Shown: positions 34,061 through 41,999 of the stretch, in pieces
Layout: every line of letters starts with the position of its first letter
Numbering within the stretch: the stretch's first letter is position 1
Assembly: GCA_963785255.1 (NCBI GenBank)
Contig: CAWAUR010000012.1
Span: 124,001-188,000, forward strand
DNA length: 64,000 nucleotides
Direction of reading: 5' to 3'
Origin: Bog-159 sp963785255
GTDB lineage: Bacteria > Acidobacteriota > Terriglobia > Bryobacterales > Bryobacteraceae
Notes under the pieces: model-generated
Told to the model about the DNA's origin: nothing
What the model saw: only the letters and a program-made list of their open reading frames with translations
Databases searched by the model: none
Position numbers and translations under genes: made by a program

Positions 34061-34885
34061 ATGCCGGCCGTCGACATCAACCCGCAAAGCTATCGGTTCT
34101 TACAGGATTATGTCTATCGCGAGTCTGGAATCCTGCTGGATGGCGACAAGCACTATCTGGTGGAAGCCCGCCTGATGCCGATCGTGCGGCAGAACAGCCT
34201 GGGCTCGCTCGATAATCTTTGCGCGATGCTCGGCAATCCATCCAACAATGCGATGCTGAAGCGGCAGGTGGTGGAAGCCATGACCACCAACGAGACCTTC
34301 TTCTTCCGCGATCCGGCCCAGTACGAGGCTCTGCGCACGCTGGTCATTCCCCCGCTGGTCGCGCAGCGCCGGGACACCCGGAAGTTGAGCTTCTGGTCGG
34401 CGGCTTCCTCTTCGGGGCAGGAAGCTTACAGCCTGGCCATGATGCTGCTTGACATGGGGCTGGGCGACTGGCGCATCAACATTCTTGGCACCGATTTGTC
34501 GAGCCAGATGGTGGAACGCGCGCGCGCTGGCCGGTACTTGCAGATCGAAGTGAACCGGGGTTTGCCGGCGGCATATCTGGTGAGATATTTCACGCGGGCG
34601 GGTCTCGAATGGCAATTAAAGGATGACGTGCGGCGCATGGTGGATTTCACGACGTTCGATCTGCGCCAGGGCATGTCGGCGCTGGGGCCATTCGACGTCG
34701 TGTTCTGCCGCCACGTTCTGATCTACTTCGACATAAACGCCAAACGTAAAATCCTGGAAGAGATTCATGGCACGTTGTTCCACGGAGGTTACCTGCTGCT
34801 CGGCGGCAGCGAAACTACGCTGAATCTGACCAAAGCTTTCGAACGCAGGATCCTCGGTCAAACCGTGCTGTATCAGGCTCCATGA
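34061..34885 (+). CDS. cheR: Chemotaxis protein methyltransferase
   Basis: CheR methylates receptor glutamates with S-adenosylmethionine. 274 residues from ATG 34061. The N-terminal helical domain contains VEAMTTNETFFFRDPAQYE. The SAM-binding fold follows with FWSAASSSGQEAYSLAMML, ILGTDLSSQMVERAR and VVFCRHVLIYFD. Frame 33845 could extend it upstream, but that part overlaps cheB and is not conserved-looking. Followed nine bases later by a cheX-like gene. Confidence 0.94.
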   Translation: MPAVDINPQSYRFLQDYVYRESGILLDGDKHYLVEARLMPIVRQNSLGSLDNLCAMLGNPSNNAMLKRQVVEAMTTNETFFFRDPAQYEALRTLVIPPLVAQRRDTRKLSFWSAASSSGQEAYSLAMMLLDMGLGDWRINILGTDLSSQMVERARAGRYLQIEVNRGLPAAYLVRYFTRAGLEWQLKDDVRRMVDFTTFDLRQGMSALGPFDVVFCRHVLIYFDINAKRKILEEIHGTLFHGGYLLLGGSETTLNLTKAFERRILGQTVLYQAP

Positions 34886-34894
34886 AAGGATGAA

Positions 34895-35365
34895 ATGCCG
34901 GCCGCTTTGACATTGAAAATCTATTTGGACGACCTGGAGCGTATTGTGCAGTCGGTCTTCCGGACCATGATGGATCTGGAGGCGGCCGCCGCGCCAGATC
35001 CCTGGACGCATGCGCCCGATACTATCACCGCCGCCGTCAATTTCGTGGGCGAATGGCGGGGCGCCACGTTGGTCGAATGCCGTGCGCCGCAGGCTTGCGA
35101 ATTCGCCGCCCGTTTCATGGGCATCGATATGCCCGCAACGATCGACGACGATGTGCGGGATGTGATGGGCGAATTGGCAAATATGGTCGCTGGAAACTTG
35201 AAATCGCTGCTGCCGCGCGGCGTTGATTTGTCGATGCCCACCGTCGTCGAGGGCACGAACTACACCTTGCGCATTTGCGGCGCGGGCGCCATGGAGCCGG
35301 TGACCTTCGCAAGTCCGGCCGGCAACTTCCGCGTCACTTTGGTCGAAACGTTACAACCCATATAG
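34895..35365 (+). CDS. cheX: CheX-like phosphatase
   Basis: 156 residues, in line with CheX/CheC proteins that dephosphorylate CheY. The conserved E-x2-N helix appears as DVMGELANMVAGNLKSLL. The protein begins with a helix containing DLERIVQSVFRTMMDLE and ends with beta strands (TLRICGAG; NFRVTLVETL). Its position after cheYBR supports a role in signal termination. Assignment to CheX over CheC rests on the single ExxN motif. Confidence 0.72.
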   Translation: MPAALTLKIYLDDLERIVQSVFRTMMDLEAAAAPDPWTHAPDTITAAVNFVGEWRGATLVECRAPQACEFAARFMGIDMPATIDDDVRDVMGELANMVAGNLKSLLPRGVDLSMPTVVEGTNYTLRICGAGAMEPVTFASPAGNFRVTLVETLQPI

Positions 35366-35399
35366 ACCGCCATCCGCGGGCATGTTGTATACTCACCGC

Positions 35400-36179
35400 A
35401 TGCCCCATATCGATTCACATCCGCCAGGTTCTTTTTCTTGGGTGGAACTCGGGACCAGCGATCAATCCGCCGCCAAGAATTTCTACGGCTCCCTCTTCGG
35501 GTGGGAAGCCAATGATATGCCCATAGGACCGGATGAGCACTACACCATCTTCCGGCTGGAGGCGCGCGATGCCGCCGCCGCCTACACTCTGCGTCCCGGC
35601 ATGTACGGGGGCGCTCCGCCGCATTGGATGCCCTACATTTCCGTGACCAGCACCGACGATTTCGCAGCCCGCGCCGGTCAAATGGGCGGCAAGGTTCTCG
35701 CCCCACCCATGGATGTTTTTGACGCCGGACGCATGGCCGTCGTCCAGGATCCTACCGGCGCAACCCTCGCGCTCTGGCAGGCCAAGAACAATTCAGGAAT
35801 CGGCATCGCCGGAGTGGATGGCACGCTATGCTGGGCCGACTTGATGACCACCGATGCGCCGCGCGCCAGGGAATTCTACGCGGTGATGTTCGGCTGGAAT
35901 ATCGAACCCGGTGAAAAGGATCCCTCGGGATATTTGCACATCAAGAACGGCGACACGTTCATTGGCGGTATTCCGCCGGTTGGTCCGCGGCCGGGCGTGC
36001 CGTCGCACTGGCTGCTCTATTTTCTGGTGTCGGACTGCGACGGCGCGACTGCCAAGGCGAAGTCGCTAGGCGCCGGCATCTTCTACGGCCCGGAGACTAT
36101 GCAAGGCGTCGGCCGATGGTCCGTAGTGGCCGATCCGCAAGGCGCGGTATTCGCCATTTTCCAGCCGCTACCGCATTGA
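35400..36179 (+). CDS. Two-domain VOC (glyoxalase-like) protein
   Basis: 259 residues from ATG 35400. Two beta-alpha-beta-beta-beta units are visible. The first runs from FSWVELGTSDQSAAKNFYGSLFGW to MAVVQDPTGATLALWQ, the second from CWADLMTTDAPRAREFYAVMFGW to WSVVADPQGAVFAIFQ. The fold fits dioxygenases, glyoxalase or resistance proteins, often metal-dependent, but the substrate cannot be told. A degraded partial copy of the end of domain 1 occurs 755 bp downstream at about 36434-36545. Confidence 0.85.
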   Translation: MPHIDSHPPGSFSWVELGTSDQSAAKNFYGSLFGWEANDMPIGPDEHYTIFRLEARDAAAAYTLRPGMYGGAPPHWMPYISVTSTDDFAARAGQMGGKVLAPPMDVFDAGRMAVVQDPTGATLALWQAKNNSGIGIAGVDGTLCWADLMTTDAPRAREFYAVMFGWNIEPGEKDPSGYLHIKNGDTFIGGIPPVGPRPGVPSHWLLYFLVSDCDGATAKAKSLGAGIFYGPETMQGVGRWSVVADPQGAVFAIFQPLPH

Positions 36180-36429
36180 GCGGATGGATACGTGAGGAGT
36201 TAATTAATATAGCGCGCTGCTGACCCTTCCCTGGAGGAAGTCAGTCACGATCTGACGGTACGTTTCGGTCGGAAACTCGTCGTCGAAGATGATGGACAGA
36301 GGCTCGCAGAGTTTCTGGGCGAGGCTAACGATTCAGTCTCTATCGACCCGAGCCGAAAGGTAATCGCCGCGACGTTGACCTCGTCTTCATCGAGGTTACG
36401 TCCATGGCGGACGGGGGCGTAGGGCTGAT
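36180..36429. other. Gap without an assignable gene
   Basis: 250 bp between the VOC gene and the decayed VOC/transposase fusion. A plus-strand frame around 36328-36425 reads SLYRPEPKGNRRDVDLVFIE, protein-like but short and without a start. I see no promoter or RNA; it is probably residue of a lost gene. Confidence 0.35.
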
Positions 36430-36433
36430 TAGG

Positions 36434-36545
36434 CGGTCAAATGGGCGGCAAGATTCTCGCCCCACCCATGGATGTTTTCGACGCCGGGCGTATGCCGTCG
36501 TCCAGGACCTACCGGCGCAACCTTTTCACTCTGGCAGGCCACGAA
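36434..36545 (+). pseudogene. Partial duplicate of the VOC gene
   Basis: Residues QMGGKILAPPMDVFDAGRM, then a 1-base slip, repeat the end of domain 1 of the VOC gene (its bases about 35678-35775) with roughly 85-90% base identity by eye. The copy is joined in frame to transposase sequence at about 36541. It points to an insertion of the transposase unit between two homologous segments or a template switch. Confidence 0.75.
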
Positions 36546-37340
36546 GGTGCGTCGGCGCGGCAAGTGGCGCGGTGGTTCGGTTTGCCGGAGAGTACGGTGC
36601 GCGCGATCGATCTGCGGTATCCGGAGCGATGGGTTGCGACCAGGCGCCAGCCACCACTCCGGCAGATGGGGGTGGACGAGATTCACCTGGGGAAGAAACA
36701 GAAGTTCCTCACCGTGGTGTGCAACCTGGAAACGAGCGAGCCGCTGTGGTTCGGCCGGGAGCGGAAGAAAGAAACGCTGGACGCCTTCTTTCAGGGAGAA
36801 TTGACAGCGCGGCAACGGGGCGGCATTGGCAGCCTGTGCGGATATGTGGGAACCCTTCCGCTTGAGCATTGAACAGTGGGATTCCCACTGCCGCATCGTC
36901 TATGACAAGTTCCACATTATGCAACACGCCAACCAGGCCGTCGACGAAGTACGGCGCGCTGAGTTTTTCCGCAAGGGCGGGCAGATGCGCGGGCTGGGTA
37001 AAGGCAAGCGCTGGCTGCTGCTAAGCCGGTGGATCCATCTGACAGCGGTCAAGCGCCAAGAGTTAAACCAGCTATTCGCCCTCAACCGGAAAGTCTTTGG
37101 TCAACTACCTGCGACGTTGGATTCGTCAACTCCGCTGGCAGCGATTGGAAGCCCTCTCAGAACCTGGCCGTGATGCTGCTGGACCACCTCGACGGCATCC
37201 TCAACTACTGCCGGACCAAGGTTCCCCTGGGCGTGGTCGAAGCCGTGAACGGCAACATTAAGTCCTTGCTCCGCCGCGGCCGTGGATACAAGAACCTGCG
37301 TTACTTACTTCTGAAGGCTCAGCCCGGGTCCAGTCGAATT
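36541..37340 (+). pseudogene. ISL3-family transposase, frameshifted and internally deleted
   Basis: Three frames in succession encode parts of one ISL3 transposase. The first runs through VDEIHLGKKQKFLTVVCNLE and ETLDAFFQGELTARQR. From about 36838 the second reads DMWEPFRLSIEQW, IVYDKFHIMQHANQAVDEVR and KRWLLLSRWI. From about 37160 the third reads LAVMLLDHLDGILNYCRTKV and EAVNGNIKSLLRRGRGYKNL. About 30-40 residues between the second and third parts are missing. The N-terminal zinc-binding domain is also gone, so the copy is dead. Confidence 0.88.
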
Positions 37341-37364
37341 CCTGCGGAGAGCCGGATTTTCAAG

Positions 37365-37420
37365 GTAGGAGGCCTGTCCTACCCGGCCGCCGCAGGCAAA
37401 GTGCCTGGCCCACAAACCCG
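37365..37420. repeat. Degenerate GC-rich intergenic repeat
   Basis: GTAGGAGGCCTGTCCTACCC, then GCCGCCGCAGGCAAAGTGCC and TGGCCCACA recall both the GGACAGGCC family and the GCCGCAGGCAGGGTGCC block at 48060-48090. It sits right after the ISL3 remnant. Confidence 0.6.
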
Positions 37421-37507
37421 GCGACATTTTTACAATTCGTTACAAACGGAACAAATGGGCTTTACAAGGGTTACTTATTCTATAGACAGGAGAGAAGAAG
37501 AACTACT

Positions 37508-37981
37508 ATGAAAAACACTTGGTTACGAATTGCAGCAGGAGCGGCGATTGCCGGAGGCATGCTGCTGGCACAAGCGCCCAGCCAACCCGCACAACCGGGG
37601 CAGCCGGCCGTCGAGCAACATCGCGATCGGGGCGCGCGCATCGCCCAGTACTTGAATTTGACGCCGGCGCAGATGGCGCAGGCGAAGGCTGAATTCCAGG
37701 GCGTCCGGCAACAGGCGCAACCGATCCGGCAGCAGTTGCAACAGGTTCACGCCGCCATGTTCCAGGCGATCCGGGCGAACGACACCGCCAAGATCGATCA
37801 GTTGAGCGCGCAGGAATCCGGCCTGAAGGGTCAGATTTCGGCCATGCGTCACGAAGCCATGGCCCGGCTCTATAGCAACCTTACCCCGGAACAGCGCGCC
37901 AAAGCCGACCAACTTCCGGCGCATTTCCGCCAGATGCGGCAGCGCGGGATGCAGAATCGTCAAAACCCCAACAATGGCTGA
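37508..37981 (+). CDS. Spy/CpxP-like periplasmic protein
   Basis: 157 residues from ATG 37508, with a GGAGAGAAG ribosome site. A signal peptide (IAAGAAIAGGMLLAQA) leads to an all-helical Gln-rich mature part with two LTPxQ-type motifs: YLNLTPAQMAQAK near 57 and SNLTPEQRAKAD near 125. This is the LTXXQ signature of Spy/CpxP proteins, which act as small periplasmic chaperones or stress sensors. The helices between are amphipathic (QQAQPIRQQLQQVHAAMF). Single gene, not near a Cpx system. Confidence 0.8.
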   Translation: MKNTWLRIAAGAAIAGGMLLAQAPSQPAQPGQPAVEQHRDRGARIAQYLNLTPAQMAQAKAEFQGVRQQAQPIRQQLQQVHAAMFQAIRANDTAKIDQLSAQESGLKGQISAMRHEAMARLYSNLTPEQRAKADQLPAHFRQMRQRGMQNRQNPNNG

Positions 37982-38005
37982 TCTTAGCCACTTACAGGGC
38001 TGATG

Positions 38006-39457
38006 CTATGGCGCCCGCAGCACCGGTGAGTGTGCGGGCGCCTGCATCACTTCGATAGGCCGCGGCGATTGGCTGCAATCGGGTAGCGGCGTAACGGAAT
38101 AATAATTCAAACCATATCGCCAGCTTCGGTGCATGGATTCAATGCACACCTGGCCGCGGCGGTCTGCGATCTCCCGCCATAGAGGCCGCGCCGAATAGGC
38201 TTGGTCGATGGCCGGCAGGTCGAGCAGTTTCAGAGTGACCACGCCCGCCGTCACGGCCACCGCCATAACAGCCAGCGCGGCATTGCGGCGGCGTTGCCGT
38301 TCCAGCCAATAGATCGCCACAGCGAGAACTAGCGGCCACAGCCACGTCCAGTCAGGCGATGGCCAGGTGGCGCGCGAAATTCCCGTCATTAAGGCTTGCG
38401 GCAATACCGGCAGCGCGGCCGGAATGACGATCAGGCAAGCCGCCGCGGCAGGCAGTGCCCAACGCGCGCGCTCGTTTTCCGCAAGCGCGATCCCCATTAA
38501 AGCGGCCACCGGCGGCGCCAGCGGTAGTATGTATCCGGGCAATTTGTTCCGCGAAAACGAAAAGAAAATCAAGACGAAGACTGCCCACAGAATCAGGAAG
38601 CGTCTGCGCGCATCGCCATAGAGCGCACGGCGGGCAAGTAATGCCAGCAAGGGCGTCCAGGGCAGCATAGCGGCAATCAGGACGGGCACGTAGAACCAGA
38701 ACGGTTGCCCATGCGCGAGCGACGTGGAGAGATAGCGCTCCACATGTTGTTCCCAAAAGAAGGAGCGCAGAAAGACGGCGCCGTTATGCAGGTAACACAG
38801 CACATACCACGGCAACGCGACGGCCGCGAAAGCCGCGATGACTGGGGGATGCAACCAATCGCGGATGCGCCGGCGTCCGCACCAGAATAGCGGCAGCGAC
38901 AGCGCCAGCGGCGCCAGTCCCTTAGCCAGCACGGCGACACCCAGCAGAGCCGCGGCCAGCGGCAATCGGCGCCGATTTCCCGTTTCAATCCATTCGAGCG
39001 CGAGCAACATGGCCGCCGAAAACGCTGCGGTCATGGGCAGATCGGTGGTGCCGATGAAGCTCGATCCCAACCACAACGCCGACGTTCCCAGGATGAGCGT
39101 GGCGGCCCAGGCCGCGCGCGCGCCGAATTCGCGCCGGAGAATCCATTGGAAGAATATCAGAAAGGCGACGGATATCAGCGCAACAGGGAGGCGCGGCGCC
39201 AGGTCTTCGCCGAGGCCCAGACGGAACGCCGCGCCAGTCATCCAATAAGTCAGCGCCGGTTTCTCGAACCATGCGGCGCCCCACAGACGCGGCGTAATCC
39301 AATCGCCTGAGGTCGCCATCTCGCGGCCGATGGAGGCGTAGCGCGGCTCGTCGGGGCCCAGCATGCCGGATGTGGACAGGCCCGCGAAGTAGAGCATCAG
39401 GAGCAAGGGAATCGCGAGCAGCCAGGCGCGTGAGATCCGGAAAAGGGAGTTAGCCAC
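38006..39457 (-). CDS. GT39/ArnT-like membrane glycosyltransferase
   Basis: 483 residues with about 11-12 membrane segments. The first periplasmic loop carries GPDEPRYASIGREM, matching the catalytic Asp-Glu of ArnT/PMT-type enzymes that use polyprenyl-phosphate sugars. EHVERYL-type FFWEQHVERYLSTSLAHGQP is the second conserved loop. The C-terminal 60 residues are soluble. Likely adds a sugar to lipid A, another glycolipid or a protein; the acceptor is not evident. Starts at ATG 39457, back to back with the blaI-like gene; the intervening 100 bp hold the blaI promoter. Confidence 0.88.
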   Translation of the reverse strand: MANSLFRISRAWLLAIPLLLMLYFAGLSTSGMLGPDEPRYASIGREMATSGDWITPRLWGAAWFEKPALTYWMTGAAFRLGLGEDLAPRLPVALISVAFLIFFQWILRREFGARAAWAATLILGTSALWLGSSFIGTTDLPMTAAFSAAMLLALEWIETGNRRRLPLAAALLGVAVLAKGLAPLALSLPLFWCGRRRIRDWLHPPVIAAFAAVALPWYVLCYLHNGAVFLRSFFWEQHVERYLSTSLAHGQPFWFYVPVLIAAMLPWTPLLALLARRALYGDARRRFLILWAVFVLIFFSFSRNKLPGYILPLAPPVAALMGIALAENERARWALPAAAACLIVIPAALPVLPQALMTGISRATWPSPDWTWLWPLVLAVAIYWLERQRRRNAALAVMAVAVTAGVVTLKLLDLPAIDQAYSARPLWREIADRRGQVCIESMHRSWRYGLNYYSVTPLPDCSQSPRPIEVMQAPAHSPVLRAP

Positions 39458-39524
39458 GGATGCACACAGATTAGCGCACGGCGGGGCTGTGGCTAGCGAT
39501 GACCGACGCGGCCAAAAATTCTTC

Positions 39525-39554
39525 TTGACAAATGACGAAGCTCTTCGTCATACT
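39525..39554 (+). promoter_or_regulatory. Promoter and inverted-repeat operator of blaI-like gene 1
   Basis: TTGACA (39525-39530) and CATACT (39549-39554) are 18 bp apart. Between them lies the perfect palindrome ATGACGAAG-CT-CTTCGTCAT (39532-39551). BlaI/MecI dimers bind such inverted repeats over their own promoters, so autorepression is expected. A related ACGAAG/CTTCGT operator precedes the second blaI-like gene. Confidence 0.85.
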
Positions 39555-39560
39555 GCGGGT

Positions 39561-39947
39561 ATGGAAGCGAAACGCCCGAAGCCTACCGAGGCGGAACTGG
39601 CCATCCTGCGCGTGCTGTGGGATGGCAAAGCGCAAACCGTACGCGCCATCCAACAGGTGCTGAACGAGTCCCGGCCCACCGGTTACACCACGGTCCTGAA
39701 ACTCATCCAGATCATGACGGAGAAGGGACTGGTGGAGCGGGACGAAACCTGCCGTCCGCAGATTTACCGTGCGAAGTACAGCCGCCAACAGACGCAACGC
39801 CAGTTACTCGGCGACCTGATGAATCGGGCCTTCGGTGGATCGGTGAAGGCGCTGGTATTGCAGGCTCTGGCAACTAAGAAATCCTCGCCTCAGGAGTTGG
39901 AGGCAATCGAAAAACTTCTGGATCGCATCGAAGGAGGAAACAAATGA
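39561..39947 (+). CDS. BlaI/MecI-family repressor 1
   Basis: 128 residues from ATG 39561. The winged helix is clear: EAELAILRVLWDGKAQTVRA, then TGYTTVLKLIQIMTEKGLVE. The C-terminal dimerisation helices include LLGDLMNRAFGGSVKALVLQ. It should repress its own operon until the M56 protease of the adjacent sensor cuts it. The stop overlaps the sensor start by ATGA, and an operator palindrome covers the promoter. Start 39489 would read through the promoter and is rejected. Confidence 0.95.
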   Translation: MEAKRPKPTEAELAILRVLWDGKAQTVRAIQQVLNESRPTGYTTVLKLIQIMTEKGLVERDETCRPQIYRAKYSRQQTQRQLLGDLMNRAFGGSVKALVLQALATKKSSPQELEAIEKLLDRIEGGNK

Positions 39948-41809
39948 CCGCGATTGCGCAAGCGCTTACTACCGCTCTGTTCGATTTCTTATGGCAGGGG
40001 CTGTTGGTTGCCTCACTGCTTTGGATGGCGTTGTTCCTATTGCGCCGGCATTCCGCGCGCGCCCGTTATGCGGCAAGCTGCGTGGCGCTGGCCGGTATGT
40101 TTTTGCTGCCGGCGATTACGGCGTGCCTGGTGTATCGTGCGGCGATGGTTTCCCAGGCGCCTCACGCATCACTGGCCGCCATGTCTCCCTCTGCCCACGC
40201 GGTTCAACGCGCCGGAGGTCACTCAGTCATGAACGCGGAGTGGTTGGCGCCATGGGTGCTGCCCGTATGGTCGCTAGGGGTCTTGCTGTTCTCGCTGCGC
40301 ATGATTTGGGCGTCCCGGCGGATCTCTGTGGTTCGCCGCCGATCAAAGCCGGCGGAAGCGGCGGTCATGTCCGTCATCGCCGCGCTTCGTGAGCGCATGA
40401 GACTATCGCGCCCGGTGCGCGTTCTCGTTACTGCGGCGGCGGATTGTCCGAGCGTGGTGGGATGGGTCAGGCCCGTGGTGCTGCTGCCGGCCGCAACTGT
40501 GTTGGGACTGACTCCGCAGCAACTGGAGGCCGTGCTGGCGCACGAGTTGGCGCATATTCTGCGCTACGACCACCTGATCAACATGCTGCAAGGCGTCGTC
40601 GAGACGCTGCTCTTCTATCATCCGGCTGTGTGGTGGGCATCCGCCCGCATGCGGCATGAGCGTGAGCTGTGCTGCGACGATCTGGCCGTCGAATCCTGCG
40701 GCGACGCCCTGTGCTATGCGCGCGCACTGACGCGCCTGGAACGCATGCGGCTTACAAATCCGGCGCTGGCGTTGGGCAGCAACGGTGGATCGTTGATGTA
40801 TCGCATCCAGCGACTGGTTGGTGACGCATGCGGTTCACGCGGACCATCCAAGCTGCCCGGCGTATTGGCGCTCACGCTGGGCCTGGTCTGCTTTGCGTTG
40901 AATGTGCAATGGGCACGCGGCCAGCAACAGGACGGGAACTCACTGGATGCCGCGGCGGTGGAAACATTCGCGCCCGATGAACCCGGTGTGCGCGTGGATC
41001 TGGGCGGGGCCAAGCTGGTCCATCGGGAACCAGTGGAATATCCGGATGCGGCGATCGAGAAGCGTGTCGAAGGCACGGTGGTTCTTGAAACCGCGCTGGA
41101 TGCGGATGGAGCAGTAAGCGACGCGCGGGTGTTGAGCGGGCCACCGGAGTTGCGTAAGGCGGCGCTCGAATCGGTGCTCGAATGGCAATTCGCGCCGGAC
41201 GCCGCGGGGAGCACGCGCCAGGTGACCATCGAATTCCAGTTGCCGCCGGGCGGCGCGGAAGACCTCGCGCCTGTTAAGGCCAAAAGGCAACGGGACAAAG
41301 TCGAAGCCGCGGTGCAGAAGCAGTTGGCAGAGAATCTGGCTAAGAACGTGGACGAGCGGGCGCGCGAATTGCAAACCGTGGAGTCCCAGAAGGCGTTGGT
41401 GGAAGCTTTGCAACAGGCGCAGATGGCGGAGAAATCGCAGATGCTGGCGCGCGTGCTGCCCGATCACCAGGGCGCGGTGGAATCCGCCGAGCGCCTGACG
41501 GAAGCCCAGCAGGCGCAGATGGCAGCGCTCGAAAAGAGATTGGCTGAGTTACAGGCGCGGGCGGGCAGTTACCGGCTTCCGGGAATGTTAAACGGCCGTA
41601 GAGTGAAGACAGTTACTATCGACGGGCTGAGCGGGGCGGCGCACGATGAGTTACTGGGTAAGTTGCCGGTGCATGCGGGCGATACGTTGGCATTGGATTC
41701 GTTGGATAAGCTGGAGGCGACTGTTAAACAATTCGATCCACATCTTAACTTGTCGATAACCATCTCGGATGGTCAGGTGGACATTCGCATCTCGACGCCG
41801 GACAAGTGA
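39944..41809 (+). CDS. M56 (BlaR1-like) sensor peptidase with TonB-C and POTRA-like C terminus
   Basis: 621 residues. Four membrane segments surround the zinc protease with HELAH at 200-204 and the RHERELCCDD helix at 238-246. A further membrane segment lies near 304-320. The region 358-433 is TonB-C-like (REPVEYPDAAIEKRVEGTVV ... ESVLEWQFAP). A coiled coil of about 100 residues (445-540) and a beta-rich POTRA-like end (550-617) follow. Classic BlaR1 has a penicillin-binding sensor here, which is missing. The periplasmic parts may sense protein or envelope stress and trigger cleavage of the coupled repressor. Confidence 0.88.
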   Translation: MTAIAQALTTALFDFLWQGLLVASLLWMALFLLRRHSARARYAASCVALAGMFLLPAITACLVYRAAMVSQAPHASLAAMSPSAHAVQRAGGHSVMNAEWLAPWVLPVWSLGVLLFSLRMIWASRRISVVRRRSKPAEAAVMSVIAALRERMRLSRPVRVLVTAAADCPSVVGWVRPVVLLPAATVLGLTPQQLEAVLAHELAHILRYDHLINMLQGVVETLLFYHPAVWWASARMRHERELCCDDLAVESCGDALCYARALTRLERMRLTNPALALGSNGGSLMYRIQRLVGDACGSRGPSKLPGVLALTLGLVCFALNVQWARGQQQDGNSLDAAAVETFAPDEPGVRVDLGGAKLVHREPVEYPDAAIEKRVEGTVVLETALDADGAVSDARVLSGPPELRKAALESVLEWQFAPDAAGSTRQVTIEFQLPPGGAEDLAPVKAKRQRDKVEAAVQKQLAENLAKNVDERARELQTVESQKALVEALQQAQMAEKSQMLARVLPDHQGAVESAERLTEAQQAQMAALEKRLAELQARAGSYRLPGMLNGRRVKTVTIDGLSGAAHDELLGKLPVHAGDTLALDSLDKLEATVKQFDPHLNLSITISDGQVDIRISTPDK

Positions 41810-41999
41810 GTGTGGCCCACTCATCGGTGACCCTCGATCGCCTTGGACAGGCCAGGAGGCCTGTCCCTCGACTTTCTACATTGTGCCCGCCGCTGTGGGG
41901 CAGGCTCGTAGCCTGCGCGGGCCTCGTAGGCCCGCTCTTCGGCGAGCTAGGCTCGCCTTGGACAGGCCAGGAGGCCTGTCCTACCAGTACAATGTGGTC
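41810..41999. repeat. Cluster of GGACAGGCC palindromes
   Basis: Two copies of the GGACAGGCCAGGAGGCCTGTCC palindrome family (41845-41866 and 41960-41981) flank a GTGGGGCAGGCTCGTAGCCT and a GGGCCTCGTAGGCCCGCTCT segment. This fills the gap between the M56 gene and the hydrolase gene, and ends 18 bp before the ATG at 42000. Same family as at 3512, 49691 and 59265. Confidence 0.85.

Noticed and set aside
39944..41809. Calling the M56 proteins beta-lactam sensors (BlaR1)
   Set aside because: Neither M56 protein has a penicillin-binding domain, and no beta-lactamase gene is nearby.
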